Shown: positions 43,121 to 52,199 of the stretch, piece by piece | Layout: every line of letters begins with the position of its first letter | How positions within the stretch are numbered: the stretch's first letter is position 1 | Source of the DNA: Streptomyces sp. NBC_00247 | GTDB taxonomy: Bacteria; Actinomycetota; Actinomycetes; Streptomycetales; Streptomycetaceae | Length of the DNA: 64,000 bases | Assembly (NCBI RefSeq): GCF_036188265.1 | Contig: NZ_CP108093.1 | Span: 2,418,001-2,482,000 of the forward strand | Reading direction: 5' to 3' | Position numbers and translations under genes: made by a program | The notes under the pieces: generated by a model | Database searches by the model: none | What the model was told of the DNA's origin: nothing | The model's input: the letters and a program-made list of their open reading frames with translations, nothing else

Positions 43121-43143
43121 CCCGCTCCCCCTTCCGGAGCGGG
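43121..43143 (+). terminator. Short hairpin terminator
   Basis: CCCGCTCC (43121-43128) and GGAGCGGG (43136-43143), perfect 8-bp stem, 7-base loop, 22 bp after the stop of the HTH/sigma-like gene. Confidence 0.6.
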
Positions 43144-43160
43144 GCGTCCGGAACGACGAA

Positions 43161-43206
43161 CGGCGCGGGCCCGTGCCCCCGGTGAAAGGGGTACGGGCCC
43201 GCGCCG
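43161..43206. terminator. Long hairpin terminator after sucD
   Basis: CGGCGCGGGCCCGT (43161-43174) and ACGGGCCCGCGCCG (43193-43206) form a perfect 14-bp stem; inside, CCCC and GGGG extend it. It lies between the convergent HTH/sigma-like gene and sucD and probably serves both. Confidence 0.85.
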
Positions 43207-43258
43207 TCGTGACGCGTTCACGCGGGGTGCGGCGGCGGGGCCGCCGAACTGCCCGTGA

Positions 43259-44143
43259 TCAGGCGCCGAGGATCTCGCGCGCCAGCTTGGCGGTCTCGGT
43301 CGGCGTCTTGCCGACCTTCACGCCGGCGGCCTCAAGGGCCTCCTTCTTCGCGGCGGCGGTGCCGGAGGAACCGGAGACGATGGCGCCGGCGTGGCCCATG
43401 GTCTTGCCCTCGGGCGCGGTGAAGCCCGCGACGTAGCCGACGACCGGCTTCGTGACGTTCTTCGCGATGAAGTCGGCGGCACGCTCCTCGGCGTCGCCAC
43501 CGATCTCACCGATCATGACGATGAGGTCGGTCTCGGGGTCCGCCTCGAACGCCGCGAGGGCGTCGATGTGCGTCGTACCGATGACCGGGTCGCCACCGAT
43601 GCCGACGGCGGAGGAGAAGCCGATGTCACGGAGCTCGTACATCATCTGGTAGGTCAGCGTGCCGGACTTGGACACGAGACCGATGCGACCGGGCTTGGTG
43701 ATGTCGCCCGGGATGATGCCGGCGTTGGACTGGCCGGGGGTGATCAGACCCGGGCAGTTCGGGCCGATGATCCGGGTCTTGTTGCCCTTCGAGCCCGCGT
43801 ACGCCCAGAAGGCGGCGGAGTCGTGGACGGCGATGCCCTCGGTGATGACGACGGCGAGGGGGATCTCGGCGTCGATCGCCTCGACGACGGCGGCCTTCGC
43901 GAAGGCCGGCGGCACGAAGAGGACGGACACGTCGGCGCCCGTCTTCTCCATCGCCTCGGCGACGGAGCCGAAGACCGGGACCTCGGTGCCGTCGAAGTCG
44001 ACGGTCGTGCCGGCCTTGCGCGGGTTCACGCCACCGACGATGTTGGTGCCGTCGGCCAGCATGAGCTTGGTGTGCTTCATGCCCGTGGCGCCGGTCATCC
44101 CCTGGACGATGACCTTGCTGTCCTTGGTGAGGAAGATAGCCAT
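43259..44143 (-). CDS. sucD: Succinyl-CoA synthetase alpha subunit
   Basis: 294 aa. With SucC converts succinyl-CoA to succinate with NTP formation in the TCA cycle. CoA-binding Rossmann domain ([19 protein letters not shown]), CoA/phosphate loop [24 protein letters not shown], and the phosphorylated His in [18 protein letters not shown] (His at about 250). Start: ATG at 44143 ([15 protein letters not shown]) with GAGGGAC about ten bases upstream. Begins 19 bp after sucC in the same operon. Confidence 0.98.
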   Translation of the reverse strand: MAIFLTKDSKVIVQGMTGATGMKHTKLMLADGTNIVGGVNPRKAGTTVDFDGTEVPVFGSVAEAMEKTGADVSVLFVPPAFAKAAVVEAIDAEIPLAVVITEGIAVHDSAAFWAYAGSKGNKTRIIGPNCPGLITPGQSNAGIIPGDITKPGRIGLVSKSGTLTYQMMYELRDIGFSSAVGIGGDPVIGTTHIDALAAFEADPETDLIVMIGEIGGDAEERAADFIAKNVTKPVVGYVAGFTAPEGKTMGHAGAIVSGSSGTAAAKKEALEAAGVKVGKTPTETAKLAREILGA

Positions 44144-44162
44144 GGTGTGGAGTCCCTCGTCC

Positions 44163-45344
44163 TTACTTCGCAGCCGCGGCGAGCTCGGCGGCCTTGTCGG
44201 CCGCGCCGTCCATGGTGTCCACACGCTGGACCAGCGGGTGGTTGGCGTCGGAAAGGATCTTGCGACCCAGCTCCGCGTTGTTGCCGTCGAGACGCACGAC
44301 GAGCGGCTTCTCGACCTTCTCGCCCTTGCTCTCCAGCAGCGCGAGCGCCTGGACGATGCCGTTGGCGACCTCGTCACAAGCGGTGATGCCACCGAAGACG
44401 TTGACGAACACGGACTTGACGTCCGGGTCGCCGAGGATGATCTCCAGGCCGTTCGCCATGACCTCGGCGGAGGCGCCGCCACCGATGTCGAGGAAGTTGG
44501 CGGGCTTCACGTTGCCGTGGTTCTCACCGGCGTACGCGACGACGTCCAGGGTCGACATGACCAGTCCGGCACCGTTACCGATGATGCCGACCTCGCCGTC
44601 GAGCTTGACGTAGTTGAGGTTCTTGGCCTTCGCGGCGGCTTCGAGGGGGTTGGCCGCGGCCTTGTCCTCGAGCGCCTCGTGACCGGGCTGGCGGAAGTCG
44701 GCGTTCTCGTCGAGCGAGACCTTGCCGTCCAGGGCCAGGATGCGGCCGTCCTTGGTCTTCACCAGCGGGTTGACCTCGACGAGGAGCGCGTCCTCGGCGA
44801 CGAAGGTGTCCCACAGGGTCACCAGCGCCTCGGCGACACCCTCAGCCACGTCGGCCGGGAACTTCGCCTGGGCCACGATCTCGCGGGCCTTGACGATGTC
44901 GACGCCGTCGACGGCGTTGACCGGGACCTTCGCGAGGGCCTCGGGGGTCTTCTCCGCGACCTCCTCGATGTCCATGCCGCCCTGCACCGACGCCATGGCG
45001 AGGAAGGTGCGGTTGGTGCGGTCGAGGAGGTACGAGACGTAGTACTCCGCCTCGATCTCGGGGGACAGCTCGGCGATCATCACCTTGTGGACCGTGTGGC
45101 CCTTGATGTCCATGCCGAGGATGTCGGTCGCCCGGGCGACCGCCTCGTCCGGCGTGGCGGCGAGCTTGACGCCGCCGGCCTTGCCGCGGCCGCCGACCTT
45201 GACCTGCGCCTTGACGACGGACTTGCCGCCCAGCCGCTCGGTCGCCTCGCGGGCTGCCTCAGGCGTGTCGATGACTTCACCGGCCAGCACCGGTACACCG
45301 TGCTTGGCGAAGAGGTCCCTCGCCTGGTACTCGAACAGGTCCAC
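44163..45344 (-). CDS. sucC: Succinyl-CoA synthetase beta subunit
   Basis: 393 aa. ATP-grasp domain (about 1-230: [53 protein letters not shown]) and the C-terminal CoA-ligase domain ([39 protein letters not shown]). Normal family length. Start: GTG at 45344 with AGGGAC about nine bases upstream. First gene of the sucC-sucD operon. Confidence 0.98.
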   Translation of the reverse strand: MDLFEYQARDLFAKHGVPVLAGEVIDTPEAAREATERLGGKSVVKAQVKVGGRGKAGGVKLAATPDEAVARATDILGMDIKGHTVHKVMIAELSPEIEAEYYVSYLLDRTNRTFLAMASVQGGMDIEEVAEKTPEALAKVPVNAVDGVDIVKAREIVAQAKFPADVAEGVAEALVTLWDTFVAEDALLVEVNPLVKTKDGRILALDGKVSLDENADFRQPGHEALEDKAAANPLEAAAKAKNLNYVKLDGEVGIIGNGAGLVMSTLDVVAYAGENHGNVKPANFLDIGGGASAEVMANGLEIILGDPDVKSVFVNVFGGITACDEVANGIVQALALLESKGEKVEKPLVVRLDGNNAELGRKILSDANHPLVQRVDTMDGAADKAAELAAAAK

Positions 45345-45722
45345 GCGCGTCCGTCCCTTTTAGTGGTCTCGCGGTTGGTTTGATGCGTGGGCGTGCCGCG
45401 AGGGGCAAACGTGACTGCGCTGTCACCAGGAATGCGTACACGGTGTCCGGTACGCGGCATGTCCATCCGGCAGGTTATCCCCGCGCTCCGCCCGACCCTA
45501 AATCGGAGATCGCGCACGAGCGGTGATTACGGTCACAGACACCGCTGGTGACCGGGCCGGAGGGGACAAAACGGCACGGTGTCGCACCGGTGGCCACGCT
45601 GGTCAGCGGGGGTGCGGGCGGAACGGGCGGGACGACGGCCGCGCGCGCGTCCCCCCAACCCTCGGGCCGGTGAGATAAGGACCACCTTCGCGGTCCGGGC
45701 GCGGGGCCGCGCCGCTCGGGCG
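45345..45722. other. sucC promoter region / spacer
   Basis: No gene found. The sucC promoter should lie in 45400-45540; TAACCT on the minus strand near 45473 is a possible -10, without a good -35. A short 7-bp hairpin (GGCGCGG 45698-45704 with CCGCGCC 45707-45713) near the end of the VWA gene could be a weak terminator. Confidence 0.4.
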
Positions 45723-46976
45723 CTACCGCTCCGGGACCGGCAGGGGGCGCTTCTCCAGAGCCGCCGCCATCACCTCCGGGAAGAGGTCGGGGGTGCAGGC
45801 GAAGGCGGGGACCCCGAGGGCGGCCAGGGCCGCCGCGTGGTCGCGGTCGTACGCGGGCGCCCCCTCGTCCGAGAGCGCGAGCAGTGCCACGAACTCCACT
45901 CCGGCGTCCCTCATCGCCGCGACCCGCTGGAGCATCCGGTCCCGTATCCCGCCTTCGTAGAGATCGCTGATCAGCACGACGACGGTGTCGAAGGGGCGGG
46001 TGATGCGCGCCTGGCAGTAGGTGAGGGCCCGGTTGATGTCCGTTCCGCCGCCGAGCCGGGTGCCGAAGAGAACGTCGACGGGGTCGTCCAGTCGGTCGGT
46101 GAGGTCCACGACGGCCGTGTCGAACACGATCAGCCGGGTGTCCAGCGAGCGCATCGAGGCGAGGACCGCCCCGAAGACGGCCGCGTGGACGACGGAGGCT
46201 GCCATCGAACCCGACTGATCGACGCAGAGAACGACCTCCTTGCGCACGGCCCGGCCCACCCGGCCGTAACCGATGAGCCGCTCCGGGACCACCGTGCCGG
46301 CACCGGCACCACCGCTCGGAAGGGCAGCGCCGTCCGCTGCGGGGAGCGGGACCCAGTTCTTGAGGTTGGCTCGGACGGTGCGGTTCCAGTCGATGTCGCG
46401 GTGGCGCGGTCTGCCCGTCCGCGCGGACCGGTCGAGGGCGCCGGTGAGGGTCGCCCGGGTGTGGCCCGCCAGCCTCTTCTCCAGGTCGGCGACGACCTTG
46501 CGCACCACCGCGCGGGCGGTCTCCCGCGTGGTCTCCGGCATCGCCCCGCCGAGCGAGAGAAGGGTGCCGACGAGGTGGACGTCGGCTTCGACCGCGTCCA
46601 GCAGCTCGGGTTCCAGCAGCAGGGCGGCGAGACCGAGCCGCTCGATCGCGTCCCGCTGCATGACCTGGACGACCGGGGCGGGGAAGTAGGTACGGATGTC
46701 GCCCAGCCAGCGTGCCGCGGCGGGGGCGGACGCGCCGAGTCCGGCCCCGCGCTCACCGGGTGACCGGGTGACCGGGTTCTTCCCGCCGCCGTAGAGCGCG
46801 GTGAGGGTACGGTCCATCGCGGCGTCCCGGCCCTCGGGGGTGTGGCCGGTGGACTCCGCACTGTCGGAGCCCAGCACCAGCCGCCACCGCCTCAGCCGCT
46901 CGTCTTCGGATGTCCTGTCGGGCAGGGCGCGTTGGGGCTCCGCAGGCTGCCCGGAGCCGGGGGCGCGTGTCGTCAC
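45723..46976 (-). CDS. VWA-domain protein of MoxR/VWA cluster (YehP-like)
   Basis: 417 aa. The helical N-terminal half ends in SDVNWNRT-like HRDIDWNRTVRANLKNW; the von Willebrand A domain (about 240-400) has an intact MIDAS: CVDQSGSMAAS (Asp-x-Ser-x-Ser), the Thr in GGTDINRAL and SDLYEGG (Asp). VWA proteins of this type work with MoxR AAA ATPases as metal-dependent adaptors. It resembles E. coli YehP. Start: GTG at 46976, with GAGGAG about 11 bases upstream. It is in line with the DUF5682 and MoxR genes but separated by 205 bp of minisatellite DNA. Confidence 0.9.
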   Translation of the reverse strand: MTTRAPGSGQPAEPQRALPDRTSEDERLRRWRLVLGSDSAESTGHTPEGRDAAMDRTLTALYGGGKNPVTRSPGERGAGLGASAPAAARWLGDIRTYFPAPVVQVMQRDAIERLGLAALLLEPELLDAVEADVHLVGTLLSLGGAMPETTRETARAVVRKVVADLEKRLAGHTRATLTGALDRSARTGRPRHRDIDWNRTVRANLKNWVPLPAADGAALPSGGAGAGTVVPERLIGYGRVGRAVRKEVVLCVDQSGSMAASVVHAAVFGAVLASMRSLDTRLIVFDTAVVDLTDRLDDPVDVLFGTRLGGGTDINRALTYCQARITRPFDTVVVLISDLYEGGIRDRMLQRVAAMRDAGVEFVALLALSDEGAPAYDRDHAAALAALGVPAFACTPDLFPEVMAAALEKRPLPVPER

Positions 46977-47004
46977 GGTCGATCAACTCCTCTACGTGGA
47001 AGTC

Positions 47005-47115
47005 CGGTCGGGTCCGGCCGGGGCGGTCGGGCCGGTCGGGCTCGGGGTGGGCGGTCGGGTCCGGCCGGGGCGGTCGGGCTCGGGGTGGGCGGTCGGGTCC
47101 GGCCGGGGCGGTCGG
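47005..47115. repeat. 38-bp minisatellite between VWA and DUF5682 genes
   Basis: A unit starting GGTCGGGTCCGGCCGGGGCG and ending CTCGGGGTGGGC is present at 47005 (with a 9-bp insertion), exactly at 47053-47090, and partly at 47091-47115. Shorter GTCCGGCCGGGGCG copies follow to about 47140. Confidence 0.9.
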
Positions 47116-47181
47116 CCGGTCGAGGTCCGGCCGGGGCGCGCTCGGTGTACTCCGGGACCCGTCGGTCGGGCCCGGGCCGTG

Positions 47182-49629
47182 TCAGACATGGCCCAGGAGC
47201 AGGCGCAGCACCGGGAGTGCGGCGTCGGCGCGGGGCCCGTCCAGCTCGGGGCCGTAGCCGGGCAGAGCTGCTTCCGTGCCGGGCCCGCGCGCCCGCCCGC
47301 CCGCGGCCCCACCCCGGCGGGCCAGTTCTCCCAGGGTGCGCCGTACGCCGGGTTCGTACGCCGAGAAGGTGCGGCGGAGCAGCGGCAGCACGTCCGCGAA
47401 GGCGTGGTCGGGTACGCCGGTCAGCCAACCGTCCACGAGGGCGAGCAGGCGCTCGTCGTGCACGAGGAGCATCCCGCCTCCGGAGGCTCCTCCGATGAAG
47501 CCGTCGATCCACGCGGCGGCGTGCGGGGGCGGGGTGCCGGGCGAGAGGGCGAGGCCCATGAGCCGCGCGGCCTCGTCGTCGCCGAGCCGGCCCTCGTCCA
47601 GCAGCAGCCGGGTGGCGCGACCGCGCACGACACCGGCGACCGTGTCCCGGGTGGACAGCTTGTGGAGCACCGCCGCCCAGCGTCCCCGCGGCCCGCCGGG
47701 GCCCGGAGCGTCCGGCGCCCCCGGCCCGCCGGAGGGCCCGGCCCCGCCCGAGACCCCGGCCCCGCCCGAGACCCCCGGCCCGTCCGAAACCCCGGCCCCG
47801 CCCATAACCCCGGCCCCGCCCGAGACCCCCGGCCCGTCCGGGGCCGGCAGGAGGGTGATCGCGCCGTGCACCTCGTCCACCGTGCGGCGCATCGCCTCCG
47901 CACGGTCGGCGTCCAGGCCCGTGCACGCGGCGGGGAGCCCGACGCAGATCCGTGTCGCCAGTCCGGCGGCGACCTCGCCGAGGGCGGCGGTGTCCGTGCC
48001 CCGCACGTCGCCGTACCGCAGCGACCGGGCCAGCGCGGGCAGGGCCTCGGCGAGGCGGGCCACGTCCGCGTCGAGCGCGGCCCGGTCCGCGAGGGCCCGC
48101 ATCACCACGGGCAGGGCGTCGGGCAGAGCGGCGAGGAGGCAGAGTTCGGCGAGGGCCGTGATCTCGGCGAGGGTGGTCGCGTTCCAGGCGTCCGACTCCG
48201 CCTTGGCGGTCGCGGCGGTGAGCACGGTGGTGCCCCAGGTGCCTGCCTCCGCGATCCGGACCGAGAGCTCCGGCTCCCACCGCAGCCGCCAGGTCTCCCG
48301 GAAGGTGCCGGTACTCCCCCGTCCGTCCACGGGCTCGCCCCAGCCCACGGCGAGAAGACGCAGCCGGTGCAGCAGCCGGCTCCTCGCCGCGTCGGTGTCC
48401 CGGCGGAGGTCGAACTCCACCTCACGGTCCGGCGGTTCCGGCTTCAGGCGCAGGGTGCGCTGCTGCCGGGTCAGGTCCCGCTGGAGCGGCACGGCCGGTG
48501 CGTCCTCGGGGACCTCGCCGAGCACCTCACCGACCACGAGTCGGTCGTGGACGAGGGCGAGGGGTACGTCGGACCCGTCGCACATGACGGCCCGGACCGC
48601 GTCGGTGGCCTCGTCGAGTCCGGCGAGAGGGCGCCCGCGCAGGGCCGCGAGCGTCTTGGCGAGCCGTACCGCCTCGATGACGTGGGCGGGGGAGACGAAC
48701 CGGTCCTCGGCGCGGAGCAGACCCGCGGCCTTCGTCATCCATCGCTCGACGGGCCGGTCCCGGGCGTGGAAGAGGTGGGCGTACCAGCCGGGGGCCTCGA
48801 TCCCGGCGCCGTATCCGCTGCGCCGGGCCAGCCGCCGGTGCGTCCAGGGCACCCAGGTCATGGCGGTCCTGACCTTGGGAAGCCCCTTCACCAGGGCGCG
48901 GTCGGCGGTGAGGGTCGTCCGCGCGGCGAGGGCGGGCACGTGCCAGGCGCCGCAGACGACCGCGACCTCGTCGCCGAACTCCTTCCGGGCCGCCCGCAGC
49001 CGGATACGCATGAATGCCTCACGTACGGCGTCGAGAGGGTGCCCGCCGTCCCCGTACGTCTCGCGCAGCGCCGTCATCGCCTCGGCCAGCGCGGCGAAGG
49101 GGGCGACGGAGTCGGCGCCGGTCACCGCGGACCGGTGTTCGACGACGTCCTCCCACCACCGCTCGGGGTCGTCGTGACCGGCGGCTTCGGCCAGCACCGC
49201 GATCGGGTCGGGCGGAGCCGGCGCGGTCTCCCCCGGTCCTTCGCCCTGGGCCGCCGCCGCGAGAGCCAGCGAATGGGCGGCGGGCAGGTCGATGAAGCGG
49301 ACGGCCGCCCCGTGCGCGAGCGCCCAGCGGATCGCGACCCACTCCGGCGAGAACTCCGCCATCGGCCAGAACGACGCCAGCCCCGGATCGTCCTCGGCGT
49401 GCGCGAGCAGCGCCACCGGGGGCCGCATGTCCGGATCGGCGGTGAGCGCCAGCAACGCGTCGCCGTCCGGCGGTCCTTCGACCAGCACGGCACGCGGCCG
49501 CACCGCCTCCAGTGCGGCCAGCACGGCACGTGCGGACCCAGGGCCGTGGTGCCGCACACCCAGCAGCAGCGGCCCCTGGCCCCCGGGCGCCGGAGGCGCG
49601 GATGCGGGATTCGGACGGGGCGAGGTCAT
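47182..49629 (-). CDS. DUF5682 protein of MoxR/VWA cluster (YehM-like)
   Basis: 815 aa. The N-terminal part (about 15-330) resembles a TraB/EreA-type fold: LLLGVRHHGPGSARAVLAAL (His-His-Gly-Pro), VLVEGPPDGDALLAL with Glu-Gly-Pro, and VVCGAWHVPAL (Trp-His). The conserved His, Glu and Trp-His could form a hydrolytic or metal site. The rest is long and helical. A glycine-rich insert (about 596-628, SGGAGVMGGAGVSDGPG type) is encoded by repeats at 47745-47840. Start: ATG at 49629 overlaps the stop of the MoxR gene by four bases. It corresponds to the DUF5682 member of yeh-type clusters; function unproved. Confidence 0.88.
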   Translation of the reverse strand: MTSPRPNPASAPPAPGGQGPLLLGVRHHGPGSARAVLAALEAVRPRAVLVEGPPDGDALLALTADPDMRPPVALLAHAEDDPGLASFWPMAEFSPEWVAIRWALAHGAAVRFIDLPAAHSLALAAAAQGEGPGETAPAPPDPIAVLAEAAGHDDPERWWEDVVEHRSAVTGADSVAPFAALAEAMTALRETYGDGGHPLDAVREAFMRIRLRAARKEFGDEVAVVCGAWHVPALAARTTLTADRALVKGLPKVRTAMTWVPWTHRRLARRSGYGAGIEAPGWYAHLFHARDRPVERWMTKAAGLLRAEDRFVSPAHVIEAVRLAKTLAALRGRPLAGLDEATDAVRAVMCDGSDVPLALVHDRLVVGEVLGEVPEDAPAVPLQRDLTRQQRTLRLKPEPPDREVEFDLRRDTDAARSRLLHRLRLLAVGWGEPVDGRGSTGTFRETWRLRWEPELSVRIAEAGTWGTTVLTAATAKAESDAWNATTLAEITALAELCLLAALPDALPVVMRALADRAALDADVARLAEALPALARSLRYGDVRGTDTAALGEVAAGLATRICVGLPAACTGLDADRAEAMRRTVDEVHGAITLLPAPDGPGVSGGAGVMGGAGVSDGPGVSGGAGVSGGAGPSGGPGAPDAPGPGGPRGRWAAVLHKLSTRDTVAGVVRGRATRLLLDEGRLGDDEAARLMGLALSPGTPPPHAAAWIDGFIGGASGGGMLLVHDERLLALVDGWLTGVPDHAFADVLPLLRRTFSAYEPGVRRTLGELARRGGAAGGRARGPGTEAALPGYGPELDGPRADAALPVLRLLLGHV

Positions 49630-50855
49630 GGCGAGACCTCGCGGCAGGCCCGGTAGAAGTCCTTCCAGCCGTCCCGTTCGCGGACGACGGTCTCCAGATA
49701 CTCCTGCCAGACGGCCCGGTCCGCCGCCGGATCGCGGACGACCGCCCCCATGATTCCGGCGGCCACGTCCCCCGGGCGCAGTGTCCCGTCGCCGAAATGG
49801 CCGGCGAGTGCCAGACCGTGGGTCACGACGGAGATCGCTTCGGCGGTGGAGAGCGTGCCCGAGGGGGACTTGACCCGGACGCGGCCGTCCGTGGTGACGC
49901 CGTCGCGGAGTTCGCGGAAGACGGTGACCACGCGCCGGATCTCGGTCAGCCCCTCGGGTGCGGCCGGCAGGTCCAGGGCGCGGCCCATCTGCTCGACGCG
50001 TCGCGAGACGATGTCCACCTCGTCCTCGGGCGTCGCCGGGAGCGGCAGCACGACGGTGTTGAAGCGGCGGCGGAGCGCGCTGGACAGCTCGTTGACGCCC
50101 CGGTCGCGGTCGTTGGCGGTGGCGATGAGGTTGAATCCGCGGACCGCTTGGACCTCCTGCCCCAGTTCGGGGACGGGGAGGGTCTTCTCCGAGAGGATCG
50201 TGATGAGCGCATCCTGTACGTCGGCCGGGATGCGGGTCAGTTCCTCCACCCGGGCGGTCAGCCCCTGGGCCATGGCTCGCATCAGCGGGCCGGGCACCAG
50301 GGCGGCACGGCTCGGTCCGTGAGTGAGCAACTGCGCGTAGTTCCAGCCGTACCGGATCGCTTCCTCGGGCGTGCCGGCCGTGCCCTGGACGAGGAGGGTC
50401 GAGTCCCCGCTGACGGCTGCCGCCAGATGCTCGGAGACCCAGGTCTTGGCGGTGCCGGGGACCCCGAGGAGCAGCAGGGCGCGGTCGGTGGCGAGCGTGG
50501 TCACGGCGACCTCGACGAGCCGGCGCGGGCCCACGTACTTGGGGGTGATCACCGTGCCGTCCGGGAGTGTCCCACCGAGCAGATAGGTGGCGACGGCCCA
50601 CGGAGAGAGCCGCCAACGGGCCGGCCTGGGACGGTCGTCGGCGGCGGCCAGCGCTTTGAGTTCGTCGGCGAACGCGACCTCCGCGTGCGGCCTGAGCGCC
50701 CGCGCGCCCGCGTCCGGCAGCGCCCCGTCCGGCTGCGAACCGGCCGGCGGCACCCCGCCCGGCGGCACCCCCGGCTGAGCGTCGGCGCCCGGTGTGCTGC
50801 CGTCCGGCGCGTGCCCGGTGGCCGCGTCCTGTCCGGCTCGTTCGTACACGGTCAT
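49626..50855 (-). CDS. MoxR-type AAA+ ATPase of MoxR/VWA cluster (YehL-like)
   Basis: 409 aa. Gly/Pro-rich lead (~60 residues), then an AAA+ core: Walker A GVPGTAKTWVSEHL (about 131-144), the helix after it with GTAGTPEEAIRYGWNYAQLL, Walker B/following region ELTRIPADVQDALITILSEK, sensor 1 FNLIATANDRDRG and the arginine-finger region ELSSALRRRFNTV. MoxR ATPases act as chaperones that remodel or insert cofactors into partners through VWA proteins. Start: ATG at 50855 with GGAGGGGG close upstream. First gene of the leftward operon, driven from the shared control region at 50911-50967. Confidence 0.93.
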   Translation of the reverse strand: MTVYERAGQDAATGHAPDGSTPGADAQPGVPPGGVPPAGSQPDGALPDAGARALRPHAEVAFADELKALAAADDRPRPARWRLSPWAVATYLLGGTLPDGTVITPKYVGPRRLVEVAVTTLATDRALLLLGVPGTAKTWVSEHLAAAVSGDSTLLVQGTAGTPEEAIRYGWNYAQLLTHGPSRAALVPGPLMRAMAQGLTARVEELTRIPADVQDALITILSEKTLPVPELGQEVQAVRGFNLIATANDRDRGVNELSSALRRRFNTVVLPLPATPEDEVDIVSRRVEQMGRALDLPAAPEGLTEIRRVVTVFRELRDGVTTDGRVRVKSPSGTLSTAEAISVVTHGLALAGHFGDGTLRPGDVAAGIMGAVVRDPAADRAVWQEYLETVVRERDGWKDFYRACREVSP

Positions 50856-50910
50856 GGTCCCCCTCCAGATCGCTCATCGCTCGTCCGATGTGTCACCACC
50901 GTGCACCACG

Positions 50911-50967
50911 CCACTGACAATCAGCCCTTCACTCACCGTCACCGCAGCTCAGCGCGATTGTCAGTGG
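50911..50967. promoter_or_regulatory. Perfect 12-bp inverted repeat between divergent MoxR and SWIM-family operons
   Basis: CCACTGACAATC (50911-50922) and GATTGTCAGTGG (50956-50967) are exact inverted copies separated by 33 bp. Each arm contains TTGTCA pointing outward, like the -35 of a divergent promoter. The symmetry suggests both operons answer to the same sigma factor or regulator. Confidence 0.65.
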
Positions 50968-50987
50968 GGGGCCTTAACGTCGACACC

Positions 50988-52040
50988 ATGCTGCTGTCTC
51001 ATGAGGGAGAGTCCGCGCGGACCACCGATCCGGTGGGGCGCGCACCTGCCGTCCCGGCCGACGCCGAGGCGGCGCGCAAGCGGGCCGAGCGCAGGGCCGC
51101 CCGGATCACCGATGGGGCACGGGAGTTGGAAGAGCGTCTCGCCGACCTCCTGCGCTCCGGCCTCGCGGCGGCGGGGCAGTCCGGTGGCGACCACTGGGAG
51201 GAGACCGCCGCCCGGATGGTCGATTCCCAGGCCCCTGGACTCGCCGCACGGGTGCGGGAGTTGGGTGCGTTGCCATCCTCCGGTCCGGGGTGGCCGGTGC
51301 GCATGCTGGAGGAGTGCGGACTGCTGCATCTGCTCAACACCGCATGGCTGCACCGAGATCGGCTGCCCGAACCCCTGCTGGCGACGGTCCGCACCCGGGT
51401 GGGGCTGCCGTCCGCGCCGGTCGGCCCGGCGGTGCGCGACCGCTGGCAGGTGCTCGCCCAGTACGACGTCCCGGACGGCAAGATCGTCACCCGCCGTGTC
51501 TGGCTGCACGGAGCAGGGTCGGGCCGCACGGTGGTGCTGCTCTCCTACGGATCGGGGGGCCGCGCCCCGGAACGATCCCTTCCGGTGGGCGCGGTCCTGG
51601 AGGCGGAGTTGACGCCGCACCCGGGAGCGGGCCGCCGTGCCGAGCTGGGACCGGTGTTCGGCGCCCCGGAGCCCGCCCCCGCACCCCCGGTGGGCGTCTC
51701 CCCCGCCGAGGCCCTCGCCGGGTACGGCCGCGCGCTGGGCGAGGACCCTTGGTCGCAGAGGCAGCCGGTGGTGCTGGAGGCGGTGATACCCATCCCCTCC
51801 GCCGGCCGCTGGCAGCTCGCCGACGAGGGGACCGGGGCCGCCCTGCCGATAGCGGGGGACCCACGCTCCAGGCCGGGGCTCTGGCGGCTGGGCGCGCTGT
51901 CGGGCGGCAGCCCGGTCACGGTCTTCGGCGAACTGGGCCCGCGCGGTTTCGCCCCGCTGACGGCCTGGTCCGCCGGTGAGGACGACGGCGCCGACCGGCG
52001 AGAGGGAGCCGGTCCGGTCGAGACCGTGGTCCTGACCTGA
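50988..52040 (+). CDS. SWIM zinc-finger family protein lacking the SWIM domain
   Basis: 350 aa. From about residue 20 it matches what I recall as the part after the zinc finger in Streptomyces SWIM-family proteins (EAARKRAERRAARITDGARE, HWEETAARMVDSQAPGLAAR, RVRELGALPSSGPGW, LPEPLLATVRTRVGLPS). The usual N-terminal C-x-C...C-x-H SWIM motif is absent, and the conserved-looking divergent promoter lies immediately upstream, so the loss is not a missed start. It belongs to the MoxR/VWA cluster (compare YehQ). Start: ATG at 50988, no good ribosome site. The last codons and stop run into a CCTGA repeat. Confidence 0.75.
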   Translation: MLLSHEGESARTTDPVGRAPAVPADAEAARKRAERRAARITDGARELEERLADLLRSGLAAAGQSGGDHWEETAARMVDSQAPGLAARVRELGALPSSGPGWPVRMLEECGLLHLLNTAWLHRDRLPEPLLATVRTRVGLPSAPVGPAVRDRWQVLAQYDVPDGKIVTRRVWLHGAGSGRTVVLLSYGSGGRAPERSLPVGAVLEAELTPHPGAGRRAELGPVFGAPEPAPAPPVGVSPAEALAGYGRALGEDPWSQRQPVVLEAVIPIPSAGRWQLADEGTGAALPIAGDPRSRPGLWRLGALSGGSPVTVFGELGPRGFAPLTAWSAGEDDGADRREGAGPVETVVLT

Positions 52041-52090
52041 CCTGACCTGAACCGACCTGATCTGAACTGATCTGAACTGAAACTGATCGG
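52031..52090. repeat. CCTGA / TCTGAACTGA short repeats at a stop codon
   Basis: Four CCTGA units (52031-52050) include the TGA stop of the SWIM-family gene; TCTGAACTGA follows twice (52061-52080). The unit supplies several backup TGA stops. Confidence 0.85.
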
Positions 52091-52199
52091 CACCGACGCC
52101 GACGCGCGACAGTCCGGAGGGTCCGCCCGGGCCCTCTCCGTCGCCGAGCTCCCCGTCCCGCCCCACCTGTACGCGTCCCCGCCTGCCGGAGGTGAACCC

